The notes under the pieces are model-generated. The model did not search any database. It was given only the letters and a program-made list of their open reading frames with translations, and was not told the DNA's origin. A stretch of 64,000 nucleotides of DNA from Calothrix sp. C42_A2020_038 (GTDB taxonomy: Bacteria > Cyanobacteriota > Cyanobacteriia > Cyanobacteriales > Nostocaceae): assembly GCA_015272395.1 (NCBI GenBank), contig JACYLQ010000026.1:62001-126000 (forward strand). The letters are read 5' to 3'. How positions within the stretch are numbered: position 1 is the first letter of the stretch; each line of letters begins with the position of its first letter. Shown one piece after another: positions 29,666 through 38,951 of the stretch. The translations under genes and the position numbers were made by a program.

Positions 29666-30689
29666 TCAAAGGGTTGCAATTCTTCTACACGGCGGAATTA
29701 CTGGAACAATTGGAAAAACTGGGTTATCTCTGTTAAGATACAGCGAAGCCCCCATAGTTGCTGCAATTGATCGAGAATGTGTAGGAAAGTCGATAGTTGA
29801 ATTAACTGGCATCAAACGAGATGTTCCAATAGTTGCTTCGGTGGCTGAGTCTTTGCAGTTTCAACCCGAAGTTTTGGTGATTGCAATTGCACCCAAAGGT
29901 GGTACTTTACCTGATGACTACTGGCATGAATTGAAAGATGCCATCAAAGCAGGAATGTCGATAGTTAACGGGTTACATACCCCTTTAGAAAATATTCCTG
30001 AACTCAAAGCATTACTAAAACCTGGGCAGCTAATCTGGGATGTTCGCAAAGAGCCATCCAATTTGGGTGTGGCAAAAGCTTTAGCGGTTAACTTAGCTTG
30101 TCGTCGTGTACTAACTGTAGGTACCGACATGGCTGTAGGTAAAATGTCCACAAGTATAGAATTACATCATGCTTCGAGATTAAGAGGATGGCGTTCTAAG
30201 TTTTTAGCAACTGGACAAACTGGGTTAATGCTCGAAGGAGATGGGGTACCTTTGGATGCCATACGAGTGGACTATGCAGCAGGCGCCGTTGAACAAATGG
30301 TGCTAAGATACGGAAAAAATTATGATATTTTGTATATCGAAGGACAAGGTTCGTTATTACACCCAGCTTCCACAGCAACGTTGCCTTTGATACGTGGCTC
30401 TCAACCTACACAAATGATTCTTGTACATCGCTCAGGTCAAACTGAGGTAACAGAAGGCGTACCCATTCCCCCTTTGAGCGAAGTTGTTAAGTTGTATGAA
30501 ATGGTCGCAAAAGCCGCTGGTGCATTCAGAGGCGCCCCAGTTGTAGGTATTGCCTTGAATACATCTCACTTAGATGAGGTAACAGCTAAAGAGGAAATAG
30601 CCAAAGTCCAAACTGAAACTGGTCTACCTTGTACTGACGTAATTCGCTTTGGTTCCGCTAAGTTGCTAGACGCAGTTATGCGAAGTTAA
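29619..30689 (+). CDS. DUF1611 family P-loop protein
   Basis: NQRVAILLHGGITGTIGKTGLSLLRYSEAPIVAAIDRE and VGTDMAVGKMSTSIELHHASRLRGWRSKFLATGQTG. The true start may be GTG 29649; either start overlaps the upstream gene. Confidence 0.85.
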   Translation: MTYQVWGYNTVRLALNQRVAILLHGGITGTIGKTGLSLLRYSEAPIVAAIDRECVGKSIVELTGIKRDVPIVASVAESLQFQPEVLVIAIAPKGGTLPDDYWHELKDAIKAGMSIVNGLHTPLENIPELKALLKPGQLIWDVRKEPSNLGVAKALAVNLACRRVLTVGTDMAVGKMSTSIELHHASRLRGWRSKFLATGQTGLMLEGDGVPLDAIRVDYAAGAVEQMVLRYGKNYDILYIEGQGSLLHPASTATLPLIRGSQPTQMILVHRSGQTEVTEGVPIPPLSEVVKLYEMVAKAAGAFRGAPVVGIALNTSHLDEVTAKEEIAKVQTETGLPCTDVIRFGSAKLLDAVMRS

Positions 30690-30851
30690 TGATTATCTAG
30701 AAAATGAGTATAATTAGTAACTAGTATTTAGATATTCAAAAACAAGTGTCAAAAGGGTTACAGCGTAAGTTAGAGCCAGTGTAGCTTTCTATTGTTTAGA
30801 ATGGCATCTATGTTCTCAAGACCCACTCCAGATAAACATAGTTGAGTTAAA

Positions 30852-31403
30852 ATGCAGATTTCTAAATTTTTCAACCGCATCAAGCAACGGCACTTGAATT
30901 TTGTACTAAACCCAATAGTAAGTTTAGGAATTAGTGCTGGTGTTTTACTTTTTAGCACTAGTGCAAATGCTGCGGAGCAAGTTATTTTAAAGTACGGTTC
31001 CTTTCAAGGAACAGTGTCTGTTAACGAATTAGATCAGTTTGTTAAAACTGGTAAAACTACACCTGTACTCAACGGTTATTTACAAGCATCTCAACAAAAT
31101 CCTGATGTCGCTCGTAAGGCACTAACAGCAGGGATAAAAGCTGATCCAGTCTTTTTAGATAGCTTGCTATCAAGCTGGGCTGGGCCAGTTTTGGTCAACC
31201 AAATTGGTTCAGTGGTTCGCCCTCCAGGACAAGAACTAGACAAACAAACACTGCGAACTGCTTTGAGCAAGTCTATTAAGCAAAGTGGTGAAGTTACTTT
31301 GCTCGGAGCTATTCGTAACTACCCAAGTGCTACCGTTGAGCTTGAGGGAGACCGACTCATCTCTGTTTATGAACGTCTGAGCGGACTTGCAAAAATTTTC
31401 TAA
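30852..31403 (+). CDS. DUF1400-like alpha/beta hydrolase-associated secreted protein
   Basis: Signal peptide ending ANAAEQVILKYGSFQGTVSVNELDQFVKTG, typical of cyanobacterial DUF1400. Confidence 0.75.
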   Translation: MQISKFFNRIKQRHLNFVLNPIVSLGISAGVLLFSTSANAAEQVILKYGSFQGTVSVNELDQFVKTGKTTPVLNGYLQASQQNPDVARKALTAGIKADPVFLDSLLSSWAGPVLVNQIGSVVRPPGQELDKQTLRTALSKSIKQSGEVTLLGAIRNYPSATVELEGDRLISVYERLSGLAKIF

Positions 31404-31453
31404 TTTATGTCTATATTGCTTAATAACGATATGACAATGATTAATATGTATTG

Positions 31454-31482
31454 CCCGATACTTTTACATGTATCGGGTTTTT
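31454..31482 (+). terminator. Rho-independent-type terminator
   Basis: CCCGATAC-ttttacat-GTATCGGG followed by TTTTT. Confidence 0.85.
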
Positions 31483-31559
31483 AAAAAGCGCTGCTAAACG
31501 CAATTGTCCTCAAATAATCTACACTCAAAAGGTAATACCGATTATTTGATGCCGTTGTT

Positions 31560-32003
31560 ATGTCGTTTACGATAGAATCATTGCCACCGTCTTTGGCGAA
31601 AATTGTTCAACGTTTTCAGCGTGCGACAGACCAGAAACGACGCTACGAACAGTTAATCTGGTATGGTACTAAGCTTAAAGAACTCCCAGAAGCAGATAAA
31701 GTACCAGAAAATAAAGTTCCTGGTTGTGTCTCACAAGTTTATATTACTGCAACGCTGGATGACGGAAAAGTTACATTTACTGGGGACTCAGACTCACAGT
31801 TAACCAAGGGTTTAGTTGGTTTGTTAATTGAAGGACTCAACGGACTAACCCCTGCGGAAATTTTTCAGATGACTCCAGATTTTATTCAAGAAACTGGTTT
31901 GAACGTTAGCCTTACTCCATCGCGAGCGAATGGTTTCTACAATATTTTCAAAACCATGCAAAAAAAAGCCAAAGCTTTGGAATCTGGGAGTAATAACCAA
32001 TGA
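31560..32003 (+). CDS. sufE: SufE family cysteine desulfurase activator
   Basis: RRYEQLIWYGTKLKELPEADKVPENKVPGCVSQVYI. Confidence 0.93.
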   Translation: MSFTIESLPPSLAKIVQRFQRATDQKRRYEQLIWYGTKLKELPEADKVPENKVPGCVSQVYITATLDDGKVTFTGDSDSQLTKGLVGLLIEGLNGLTPAEIFQMTPDFIQETGLNVSLTPSRANGFYNIFKTMQKKAKALESGSNNQ

Positions 32004-32911
32004 CTAATGTGTTATCTCACGACACCACACCCAATCTCAATATCGGCGGCGCCGTCCAAGAATATTTGTGGAACTGGCAAAATCAACAAATTCGCGTAGT
32101 TTACGAAGTACTGGGTGCAGGTACACAAGTACTGCTTTTACCTGCATTTAGCACTGTCTCGATGCGTTCAGAAATGGCAGGTATCGCCAAGGAGTTAGCA
32201 CAAGACTTCCAAGCTGTTGCCGTAGATTTTCCTGGGTTTGGTGATTCATCGCGTCCTGCTTTAGATTATCAACCTGTGATTTATCATCAATTTATTCAAG
32301 ATTTTGTGAGAAATTGCCTAAAAACTCCCGTTGCCGTCGTCGCTGCTGGACATAGTAGTGCTTATGTTCTTGAACTTGCCAAAAAGCAACCAAACTTATT
32401 CTCACGAATTGTATTAGTGGCGCCAACCTGGCGTGGACCTTTACCAACAATGGGTTTAAGTCGTGATACTGCTAATATTGGTAAAAACTTAGTCCGTTCT
32501 CCAATTGTTGGGCAATTGCTATATAAACTCAACACTGCACCATCTTTTCTGAGTTGGATGTATCGGCGCCATGTATATGTTAATGTCAATAAACTCACAC
32601 CTGATTTTATCGAACACAAGTGGCGTAATACTCAAAAACCAGGAGCGCGGTTTGCACCAGCAGCATTTGTTACAGGTAATCTCGATGCAGTTCATAATCA
32701 AGCAGAATATTTAGAACTCGCAAACAGTTTAAATATTCCCTTGATGGTAGTAGTTGGAGAATCTTCACCACCAAAATCACGCGCTGATATGGACGCACTC
32801 GCTGCACTACCTAATGTTATAAGCGTAACGTTGCCAGGTACACTAGGAATGCACGAAGAGTATTCTGAGGAAGTAGTCGAAGCAATCACTCCATTTTTAC
32901 GAACGATGTAG
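32000..32911 (+). CDS. Alpha/beta hydrolase
   Basis: VAVDFPGFGDSSRP, AAGHSSAYVLELA; ATGA overlap with sufE. Confidence 0.88.
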   Translation: MTNVLSHDTTPNLNIGGAVQEYLWNWQNQQIRVVYEVLGAGTQVLLLPAFSTVSMRSEMAGIAKELAQDFQAVAVDFPGFGDSSRPALDYQPVIYHQFIQDFVRNCLKTPVAVVAAGHSSAYVLELAKKQPNLFSRIVLVAPTWRGPLPTMGLSRDTANIGKNLVRSPIVGQLLYKLNTAPSFLSWMYRRHVYVNVNKLTPDFIEHKWRNTQKPGARFAPAAFVTGNLDAVHNQAEYLELANSLNIPLMVVVGESSPPKSRADMDALAALPNVISVTLPGTLGMHEEYSEEVVEAITPFLRTM

Positions 32912-33089
32912 TAAATAACAGCTATTATAGTTTTGAGAATGGGTACCATTCAAAAAGTAAAGATGTTTGTACATATATTATTATGTAACAAACATCTTCA
33001 GTTTTAAATTATCCAGAAATTAGCATAACGAATTGTAAATTGTATTTGACAAACAAGTAACTTTATCTAAATTTTGTCTTGAACTTACT

Positions 33090-34073
33090 ATGACAACAAT
33101 CGATATTTCAAACACAGTTCCCGTAACAGTTTTAACAGGTTATCTTGGCGCCGGTAAAACCACGCTTTTAAACCGTATTCTCACACACGAACATGGTAAA
33201 AAAGTTGCTGTGATCGTGAATGAGTTCGGAGAAGTTGGTATTGACAACCAATTAGTCATTGATGCTGATGAAGAAATATTTGAAATGAATAATGGTTGTA
33301 TTTGCTGTACAGTGCGCGGAGACTTGATACGTATTATCGGTAACTTGATGAAGCGTCGTAATAAATTTGACCACTTAGTCATAGAAACTACTGGATTAGC
33401 AGACCCGGCGCCTGTGATTCAAACTTTCTTTGTTGATGAGGACATGCGGGAGAAACTGGAACTCGATGCAGTCGTAACGGTAGTTGATGCAAAGCATATT
33501 TGGCAACATTGGGAAGCAGATGAAGCGCAAGAGCAGATAGCATTTGCCGATGTCATACTATTAAACAAAACTGATTTAGTCGAACCAGAAGAACTCGAAG
33601 AACTCGAAAAGCGAATTCGGTCGATGAACGTGATGGCAAAAATTTACCGTACCCGTAATTCTGAGTTAGAAATGGATGCACTATTAGGTGTAAAAGCTTT
33701 TGACTTGGAACGCGCGTTAGAAATTGAGCCAGAATTTTTAAACGAAGAACACGACCATGAACATGATGAAACGGTAACATCGGTTGCTTTAGTAGAAAAA
33801 GGCGCATTAGACGGGGAAAAACTCAACGCTTGGATGAGCGAATTATTACAAACTCAAGGACCTGATATTTTCCGTATGAAAGGCATTCTAAATATAGCTG
33901 GTGAAGACGAGCGTTTTGTTTTCCAAGGAGTGCATATGCTATTTGAAGGCAAACCAGACCGTCCTTGGAAAGAGACCGAAACCCGCAAAAACGAGCTAGT
34001 TTTCATCGGACGTAATTTAGACGAAGCCAAATTGAAAGAAGGCTTTTTAAATTGTATGTTCTCCTCTATCTAA
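33090..34073 (+). CDS. COG0523 (CobW/YjiA-type) GTP-binding metallochaperone-like protein
   Basis: P-loop GYLGAGKTTLLNRIL, metal motif GCICC, NKTD, histidine/acid stretch EEHDHEHDE. Confidence 0.93.
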   Translation: MTTIDISNTVPVTVLTGYLGAGKTTLLNRILTHEHGKKVAVIVNEFGEVGIDNQLVIDADEEIFEMNNGCICCTVRGDLIRIIGNLMKRRNKFDHLVIETTGLADPAPVIQTFFVDEDMREKLELDAVVTVVDAKHIWQHWEADEAQEQIAFADVILLNKTDLVEPEELEELEKRIRSMNVMAKIYRTRNSELEMDALLGVKAFDLERALEIEPEFLNEEHDHEHDETVTSVALVEKGALDGEKLNAWMSELLQTQGPDIFRMKGILNIAGEDERFVFQGVHMLFEGKPDRPWKETETRKNELVFIGRNLDEAKLKEGFLNCMFSSI

Positions 34074-34093
34074 ACGTAATAGTTCGTGACAAA

Positions 34094-34220
34094 ATTTTTG
34101 GTGGGTTAGCTTGCAGCGGATGTAACGGATGAGTCAGTTACAAACAAAGTTTAGCTATTTAAAATAACTTATCCATTGCATCCGTTGATATCTGTTGCGA
34201 ATATTTCTATCCACCAAAAT
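34094..34220. repeat. MITE-like palindromic repeat, copy 2
   Basis: Ends ATTTTTGGTGG...CCACCAAAAT are complementary. Internal inverted repeat GCGGATGTAACGGATGAGT / ACTTATCCATTGCATCCGT. Similar to 8775-8893. Confidence 0.65.
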
Positions 34221-34333
34221 TAATGACACCGTTATTCTTACCTATCAAAACTATTGACATAGAGTAATAGCTTTACATGATGTTCAGTTTAATAAATACT
34301 GAAGCTCCCGGAAACATTTAATCATATTAGTTT

Positions 34334-35392
34334 ATGAGTTCTTCAACTACTACAAAAGATTTTGAGCAAAAGTTTGTTGCAACGCTTTCAGATTATATAA
34401 CTTCTATAAGGTGGGCGCCTGTTGGTACAACTTTATCTGCCGTTTCAGGGGCTGGGGAGGTTGCAATATGGCAAGATGATAAACTGGAAATATTGCAAAC
34501 AGCAACTTCAGAGTCCGTTGATTGCATAGGGTTTTCCCATGATGGTAAATTTTTAGCTGCAGCTGGGCAAGATGGACGGGTTAAAATTTGGGATTTAAAT
34601 GAGAATCAGATAGTTACAACTTTAGAAAATGCTCCTGCATGGATTGATAAACTTGTTTGGAATCCAAAAAGTAATCAGTTAGCTTTTATTTTGAATCGTT
34701 ACGTACAAATTTGGGATGCTGCTCAAAATGAAGTGGTCGCTACACTCAACTTTGAAGACTCTACACCGTTAGGAATAGACTGGTGTAGCAATGGTAAAAA
34801 CCTTGCTGGTGGTGGAAACAAAGGAGTTAAAATTTGGAATTGTTCCAACTGGGATGAAGAACCATATATATGGGAAATGCCTACAGTTAGTGTTGCAGTT
34901 GCATGGTCATCTGATGGTAGATTCCTTGCTTCGGGTAATATGGATCGTTCAGTAGGCGTAATGGAGTGGGGTAATTCTGAACCTTGGTTAATGCGTGGTT
35001 TCCCCGGTAAGATTCGTCAAATTGCTTGGTCTAGTATTAACACCCAAATTGGCGCCCCATTGCTGGCAACATCAAGCGTCGAAGGGATGGTAGTTTGGGA
35101 AAAACTCGAAGACGAATCTCTTGGTTGGGAAGCGCGTGTTTTAACCAACCATGTCGATATTATTCGAGGTATTGAGTTTGCACCCGATAGTTTCCTGCTT
35201 GCTTCTGCTGCTACCGATGGGTGGTTATGTTTATGGAAAGGAGCAAAACAAGTTTCTCAAGTTCTCACAACTGATGGAGGTTTTTCTTGTTTAGCTTGGC
35301 ATCCCAAAGGTAAATTTATTGCCGCAGGAAGTGACGATGGTAAAATTATGATTTGGTCCAAATCTTCGCGCGGTCAAGGATTTGGAAGCTAA
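34334..35392 (+). CDS. WD40 repeat protein (beta-propeller)
   Basis: Repeated FSHDGKFLAAAGQDGRVKIWDL, WSSDGRFLASGNMDRSVGVMEW, WHPKGKFIAAGSDDGKIMIWSK. Confidence 0.9.
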   Translation: MSSSTTTKDFEQKFVATLSDYITSIRWAPVGTTLSAVSGAGEVAIWQDDKLEILQTATSESVDCIGFSHDGKFLAAAGQDGRVKIWDLNENQIVTTLENAPAWIDKLVWNPKSNQLAFILNRYVQIWDAAQNEVVATLNFEDSTPLGIDWCSNGKNLAGGGNKGVKIWNCSNWDEEPYIWEMPTVSVAVAWSSDGRFLASGNMDRSVGVMEWGNSEPWLMRGFPGKIRQIAWSSINTQIGAPLLATSSVEGMVVWEKLEDESLGWEARVLTNHVDIIRGIEFAPDSFLLASAATDGWLCLWKGAKQVSQVLTTDGGFSCLAWHPKGKFIAAGSDDGKIMIWSKSSRGQGFGS

Positions 35393-35513
35393 AAAGTAGA
35401 GAATGGGAACCAAATCATACAACACAAAAGTCTTTATACGTAGCTTGCGGCTAATGACTAATTGCTGCGAATTCGTTATGCTGTATCACAAATACCTTTT
35501 TTAGGTGTCAATT

Positions 35514-35786
35514 ATGAAGGTAGTCAAATTGATTTTATTTACTTTCCCCGTACTGCTAGCCTCGCTGCTGTTTCTCAATAGTCCAGCAACAGCGCTTAAT
35601 ATCGAACCAGAAAACCCAGTGCAACGTCTTGAACTAGTATCTGGACATCCTACTTTTGCCACAGTTACTTCCCAATTTTCACAAAAATCTAATCCGATTA
35701 ATGATGCGATGGGTTGTAGTTGTTCAACTTGCGTTAAAGCTAAACTTCAACTCGAAGGCAAATTACCGCTTTCCAGCCTTATATAA
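35514..35786 (+). CDS. Small secreted protein with Cys-rich C-terminal motif (GCSCSTC)
   Basis: Signal peptide MKVVKLILFTFPVLLASLLFLNSPATA and DAMGCSCSTCVKAKLQL. ATG 35514 preferred over GTG 35505. Confidence 0.75.
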   Translation: MKVVKLILFTFPVLLASLLFLNSPATALNIEPENPVQRLELVSGHPTFATVTSQFSQKSNPINDAMGCSCSTCVKAKLQLEGKLPLSSLI

Positions 35787-35807
35787 AAAAAACTTATATA
35801 TTTATTC

Positions 35808-35840
35808 AGAAACCCGACTTCTTCAAGAAGTCGGGTTTCT
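35808..35840 (+). terminator. Perfect palindromic hairpin AGAAACCCGACTTCTT-c-AAGAAGTCGGGTTTCT, terminator or dispersed repeat
   Basis: Exact 16-bp inverted repeat between two co-directional genes. Confidence 0.75.
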
Positions 35841-35937
35841 TGGTTTGTTAAAGATAATGCAGAACATCTTTAATAATTGTCCTCATGTCGTTAAAATACA
35901 TCGTAAATACTGATTATAAAATAATAGTTTAAAGAAT

Positions 35938-36942
35938 ATGAGAAAGTTACTGATATCTGTTTTGATAATTCCGGTGTTATTATCAGCTTGTAATAATCCA
36001 AACAATGTCAAAAATACAACCTTAACGATTAGAACAACGGCGCCACAAAAAAATTTGCAAAATAATAATCTTCCTAAAATCGTGGTGACAACAAGTGTAT
36101 TATGTGACCTAACTAGACAGATTGCAGCAAATACAGTTAATCTTAATTGTCTGATACCAGCAGATGTTAATCCCCGTAACTATAAACCTAAACAAGAAGA
36201 TGTTCAAGCGATTAACGAAGCTAAATTAGTTCTTTACAACGGTTATAATCTTGAACCTAGTTTATTCAGTATTATTAAAGCAAATAAAAACCCTGTACCA
36301 AAAATAGCAGTTGCCCAAGTCGCGGTTCCAAAACCTCGTTTAAGCATTCAACAAGGTAATAAAAAGCTAATTAATCCATACTTATGGCACGATGCCAAGT
36401 ACGCTGCTGCAATGCTAGATGTTATCAATGATAGCCTCAAAAAAGTGGCGCCGCAAAATTCCAAGTCGTATACAGCAAATACTAAGAAAATCAAAACTGA
36501 TATTGCCAAGTTAGATAAGTGGATTAAATCAAGAATTGCCAGTATTCCATCCTATCAACGTACTCTCATTACTGACCACGCCGAGCTAGGCTACTATACA
36601 ACAGCCTATGGGCTTAAATATGAAACAGCATTCCAAAGTATAAGTAAATCGGAAGACCCATCTTCCCCAAGATTAAAACCTTTAATCAAAAATATTAGAC
36701 AAGCGCGCGTGCCATCAATTTTTATCAGCAGTGCAGTAAATCCGCAATTAGTTAAAACAGTTGCGAAAGAAGCAGATGTAAGAGTTTCTGAGCGTCCACT
36801 TGTTACCAACCGTTTAAGTGATAAAAATACTCAAAATAATACATACCAAAAAATGATGATGCAAAACACACGTACTATAGTTGAAGGATTAGGAGGAACT
36901 TATTTAATATTTAGACCAGTGGAGCAAAAAACTAATGGATAA
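35938..36942 (+). CDS. Metal (Zn/Mn) ABC transporter substrate-binding lipoprotein, ZnuA-like
   Basis: Lipobox LLSACN; IVVTTSVLCDLTRQIA, NPYLWHDAKYAAAM, LITDHAELGYYTTAYGLK. Confidence 0.9.
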   Translation: MRKLLISVLIIPVLLSACNNPNNVKNTTLTIRTTAPQKNLQNNNLPKIVVTTSVLCDLTRQIAANTVNLNCLIPADVNPRNYKPKQEDVQAINEAKLVLYNGYNLEPSLFSIIKANKNPVPKIAVAQVAVPKPRLSIQQGNKKLINPYLWHDAKYAAAMLDVINDSLKKVAPQNSKSYTANTKKIKTDIAKLDKWIKSRIASIPSYQRTLITDHAELGYYTTAYGLKYETAFQSISKSEDPSSPRLKPLIKNIRQARVPSIFISSAVNPQLVKTVAKEADVRVSERPLVTNRLSDKNTQNNTYQKMMMQNTRTIVEGLGGTYLIFRPVEQKTNG

Positions 36943-36957
36943 TTCAAGTCCTAGCTC

Positions 36958-37575
36958 CTAACTTTTTTGTTGCCAGTGCAGATAATTATATATACCAACC
37001 GCGCGACTAACTATTTCTCGGTTTGGGTGCGTAAGAAGTTCTTTGAGGTAAGGCATTGCAGCAGGTATATTTGATAAAGGCGCCGCACAATCACGACAGT
37101 GTAATAAGCGTTCAGGTGAATTCCGCAATATCTCTAATATCTGATTTTGATAATCTTCTTTTGAACAATCAGTAGCTAACCCTCCTAACCTAATATCTGC
37201 TGCATTATAAGCAGGTTCCCAGGTTACAAGCATAAAAGGTTCACTAATTTGACCTGCTTTCACTTGCTTTTTGGAAGATTGGTTAAGCCACAACTTGCCT
37301 CGGCGCCGCATAAAATCTGGAATATTTTGAGAGAAGGCGCGCGAAGGCAGCATTAAACGTTTTTCAGCTTCTACAATGTTGGTGACATTGGGTTCAAAGC
37401 CGATAACAGTAGTTACTAGATATTGCCCACTATATGAGGGTAAACAGAGATGGTCACGAAGCTTGATAACCCCAGAACGAACGACACCAATTATTAAAGT
37501 CCAGTGACGGTAACTGTCTTTTCCAAAGTCGCGATGTACTTCACGGGTTGAAATGATTTCAAAAGCAAAACACAT
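36958..37575 (-). CDS. Conserved hypothetical, 205 aa
   Basis: Complete ORF. C-terminal helical segment MPYLKELLTHPNREIVSRAVGIYNYLHW is HEAT-like. Confidence 0.6.
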   Translation of the reverse strand: MCFAFEIISTREVHRDFGKDSYRHWTLIIGVVRSGVIKLRDHLCLPSYSGQYLVTTVIGFEPNVTNIVEAEKRLMLPSRAFSQNIPDFMRRRGKLWLNQSSKKQVKAGQISEPFMLVTWEPAYNAADIRLGGLATDCSKEDYQNQILEILRNSPERLLHCRDCAAPLSNIPAAMPYLKELLTHPNREIVSRAVGIYNYLHWQQKS

Positions 37576-37756
37576 ATTCTAGGTAGTAAGCCAAGCTCTA
37601 AATTAGTTTAGTCTTTAATCATTCAATATACATACTACTTTCCGCTTTCTCCACCATTTATTCTTAATATCATCTAAAAATGTTGCGTTAATTACTTCCC
37701 TGAATTTTCAACAGTTATCGGATATCTGATTTTTCACGGTATGTTTAAAACCCCGA

Positions 37757-37780
37757 CCCCTCTCCAAAGTAGGAGAGGGG
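37757..37780. repeat. Hairpin CCCCTCTCC-aaagta-GGAGAGGGG
   Basis: Perfect 9-bp inverted repeat in an intergenic region; part of a CCCC-rich repeat-like block. Confidence 0.65.
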
Positions 37781-37877
37781 AGCTAACCTGCCCTTGTGAG
37801 GTTGGGGGTGTCGGATTATCTTGGAAGCCTACACTGTACTCGTAGAGAAGCGTGTAGGAGTATGTCGCTGCTAAATC

Positions 37878-38810
37878 CTAACTATTGATTATTTCATCAT
37901 CACAAGAAAAATCAGTCTCTTGTTTGTCTCTTCCGGAAGGGATGAAATCATTCTCGTAAGCATCCTTAAGCCCCGATATTAAATCATATTCCGGTTGCCA
38001 TCCTAACTCAGTTCTAGCTTTGCTGACCGAGGCAAAAAAGTGCTGAACGCGCATAGGGAAAGCTTTGCGCTTGCCGAAATCAAATTTTTTAGGATCATAA
38101 TGGACTATTTGAATCTCATCAGCAGATTTCCCTGCTGCCACTGCACAAGCGCGCGCTAAACCATCAAAAGTTACATAACGGTCTCCAGATACGTTATAAA
38201 CTTGCCCAAATGTAATCGGATTACCCAAAACCAAACACATTGCTTTAGCTAAATCTTTAACGTGTCCTAGTTGTGTGATATGCATTCCGTTACCTGGTAT
38301 GGGAATAGGACGGTTCCTAACTATTCGGTCGAAAAACCAAGCTTCTAGGTCATTGTAGTTTTGCGGACCGTAAATATAAGTTGGGCGAATTGATGTATAC
38401 GGAACGTTTTGTTTTGCTAAATAATCTTCAGTATCAAATTTACCCTTATGACGGCTTTTTGGATCAACTGCATCACCTTCTCTATGAGGCATTTGGTCTG
38501 ATTTTAAATACACTCCAGCGGAACTCATGTATATAAAATGTTGCACACGGCCTTGAAAAATTTCCGCTAATGGTTGAGTATCGGTAAGTTCCCTACCATT
38601 GTTGTCAAAAATGGCATCGAATTTTTCGTTCGCTAGTTTTTGTTTCAATTGGTCAGGGTCAGTACGGTCGCCAGTAATTACTTCTACTCCTTGCACAGGT
38701 GCGGGACGATTACCGCGATTGAACAAAACAACTTCATGCCCTTGTTGCACTAACAATTGAGTCAGGTAAATACCGATAAAGCGGGTGCCACCCATGATTA
38801 AAATTCGCAT
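37878..38810 (-). CDS. NAD-dependent epimerase/dehydratase-like, CSP41-type SDR
   Basis: MRILIMGGTRFIGIYLTQLLVQQGHEVVLFNRGNRP, FIYMSSAGVY. Internal ATG 38810 preferred over 38849. Confidence 0.87.
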   Translation of the reverse strand: MRILIMGGTRFIGIYLTQLLVQQGHEVVLFNRGNRPAPVQGVEVITGDRTDPDQLKQKLANEKFDAIFDNNGRELTDTQPLAEIFQGRVQHFIYMSSAGVYLKSDQMPHREGDAVDPKSRHKGKFDTEDYLAKQNVPYTSIRPTYIYGPQNYNDLEAWFFDRIVRNRPIPIPGNGMHITQLGHVKDLAKAMCLVLGNPITFGQVYNVSGDRYVTFDGLARACAVAAGKSADEIQIVHYDPKKFDFGKRKAFPMRVQHFFASVSKARTELGWQPEYDLISGLKDAYENDFIPSGRDKQETDFSCDDEIINS

Positions 38811-38951
38811 AAATTCCTTAGTTTGTATATTTGGCTTACCGTTAGTCAATTTTTATCCCAACAACGAGGTTATCAGGTTGTGGTATACCTCTGGAACCAG
38901 TAAACGGAGAATCGCGTCGGAAAGCAAAAGTGGGAAATTGCCCATTTACCT

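Noticed and set aside
32963-32997. Imperfect inverted repeat GATGTTTGTACATA...TATGTAACAAACATC upstream of the COG0523 gene, considered as a Zur-type operator
   Set aside because: Does not fit the 7-1-7 AT-rich palindrome expected for Zur; more likely the end of the preceding hydrolase transcript.
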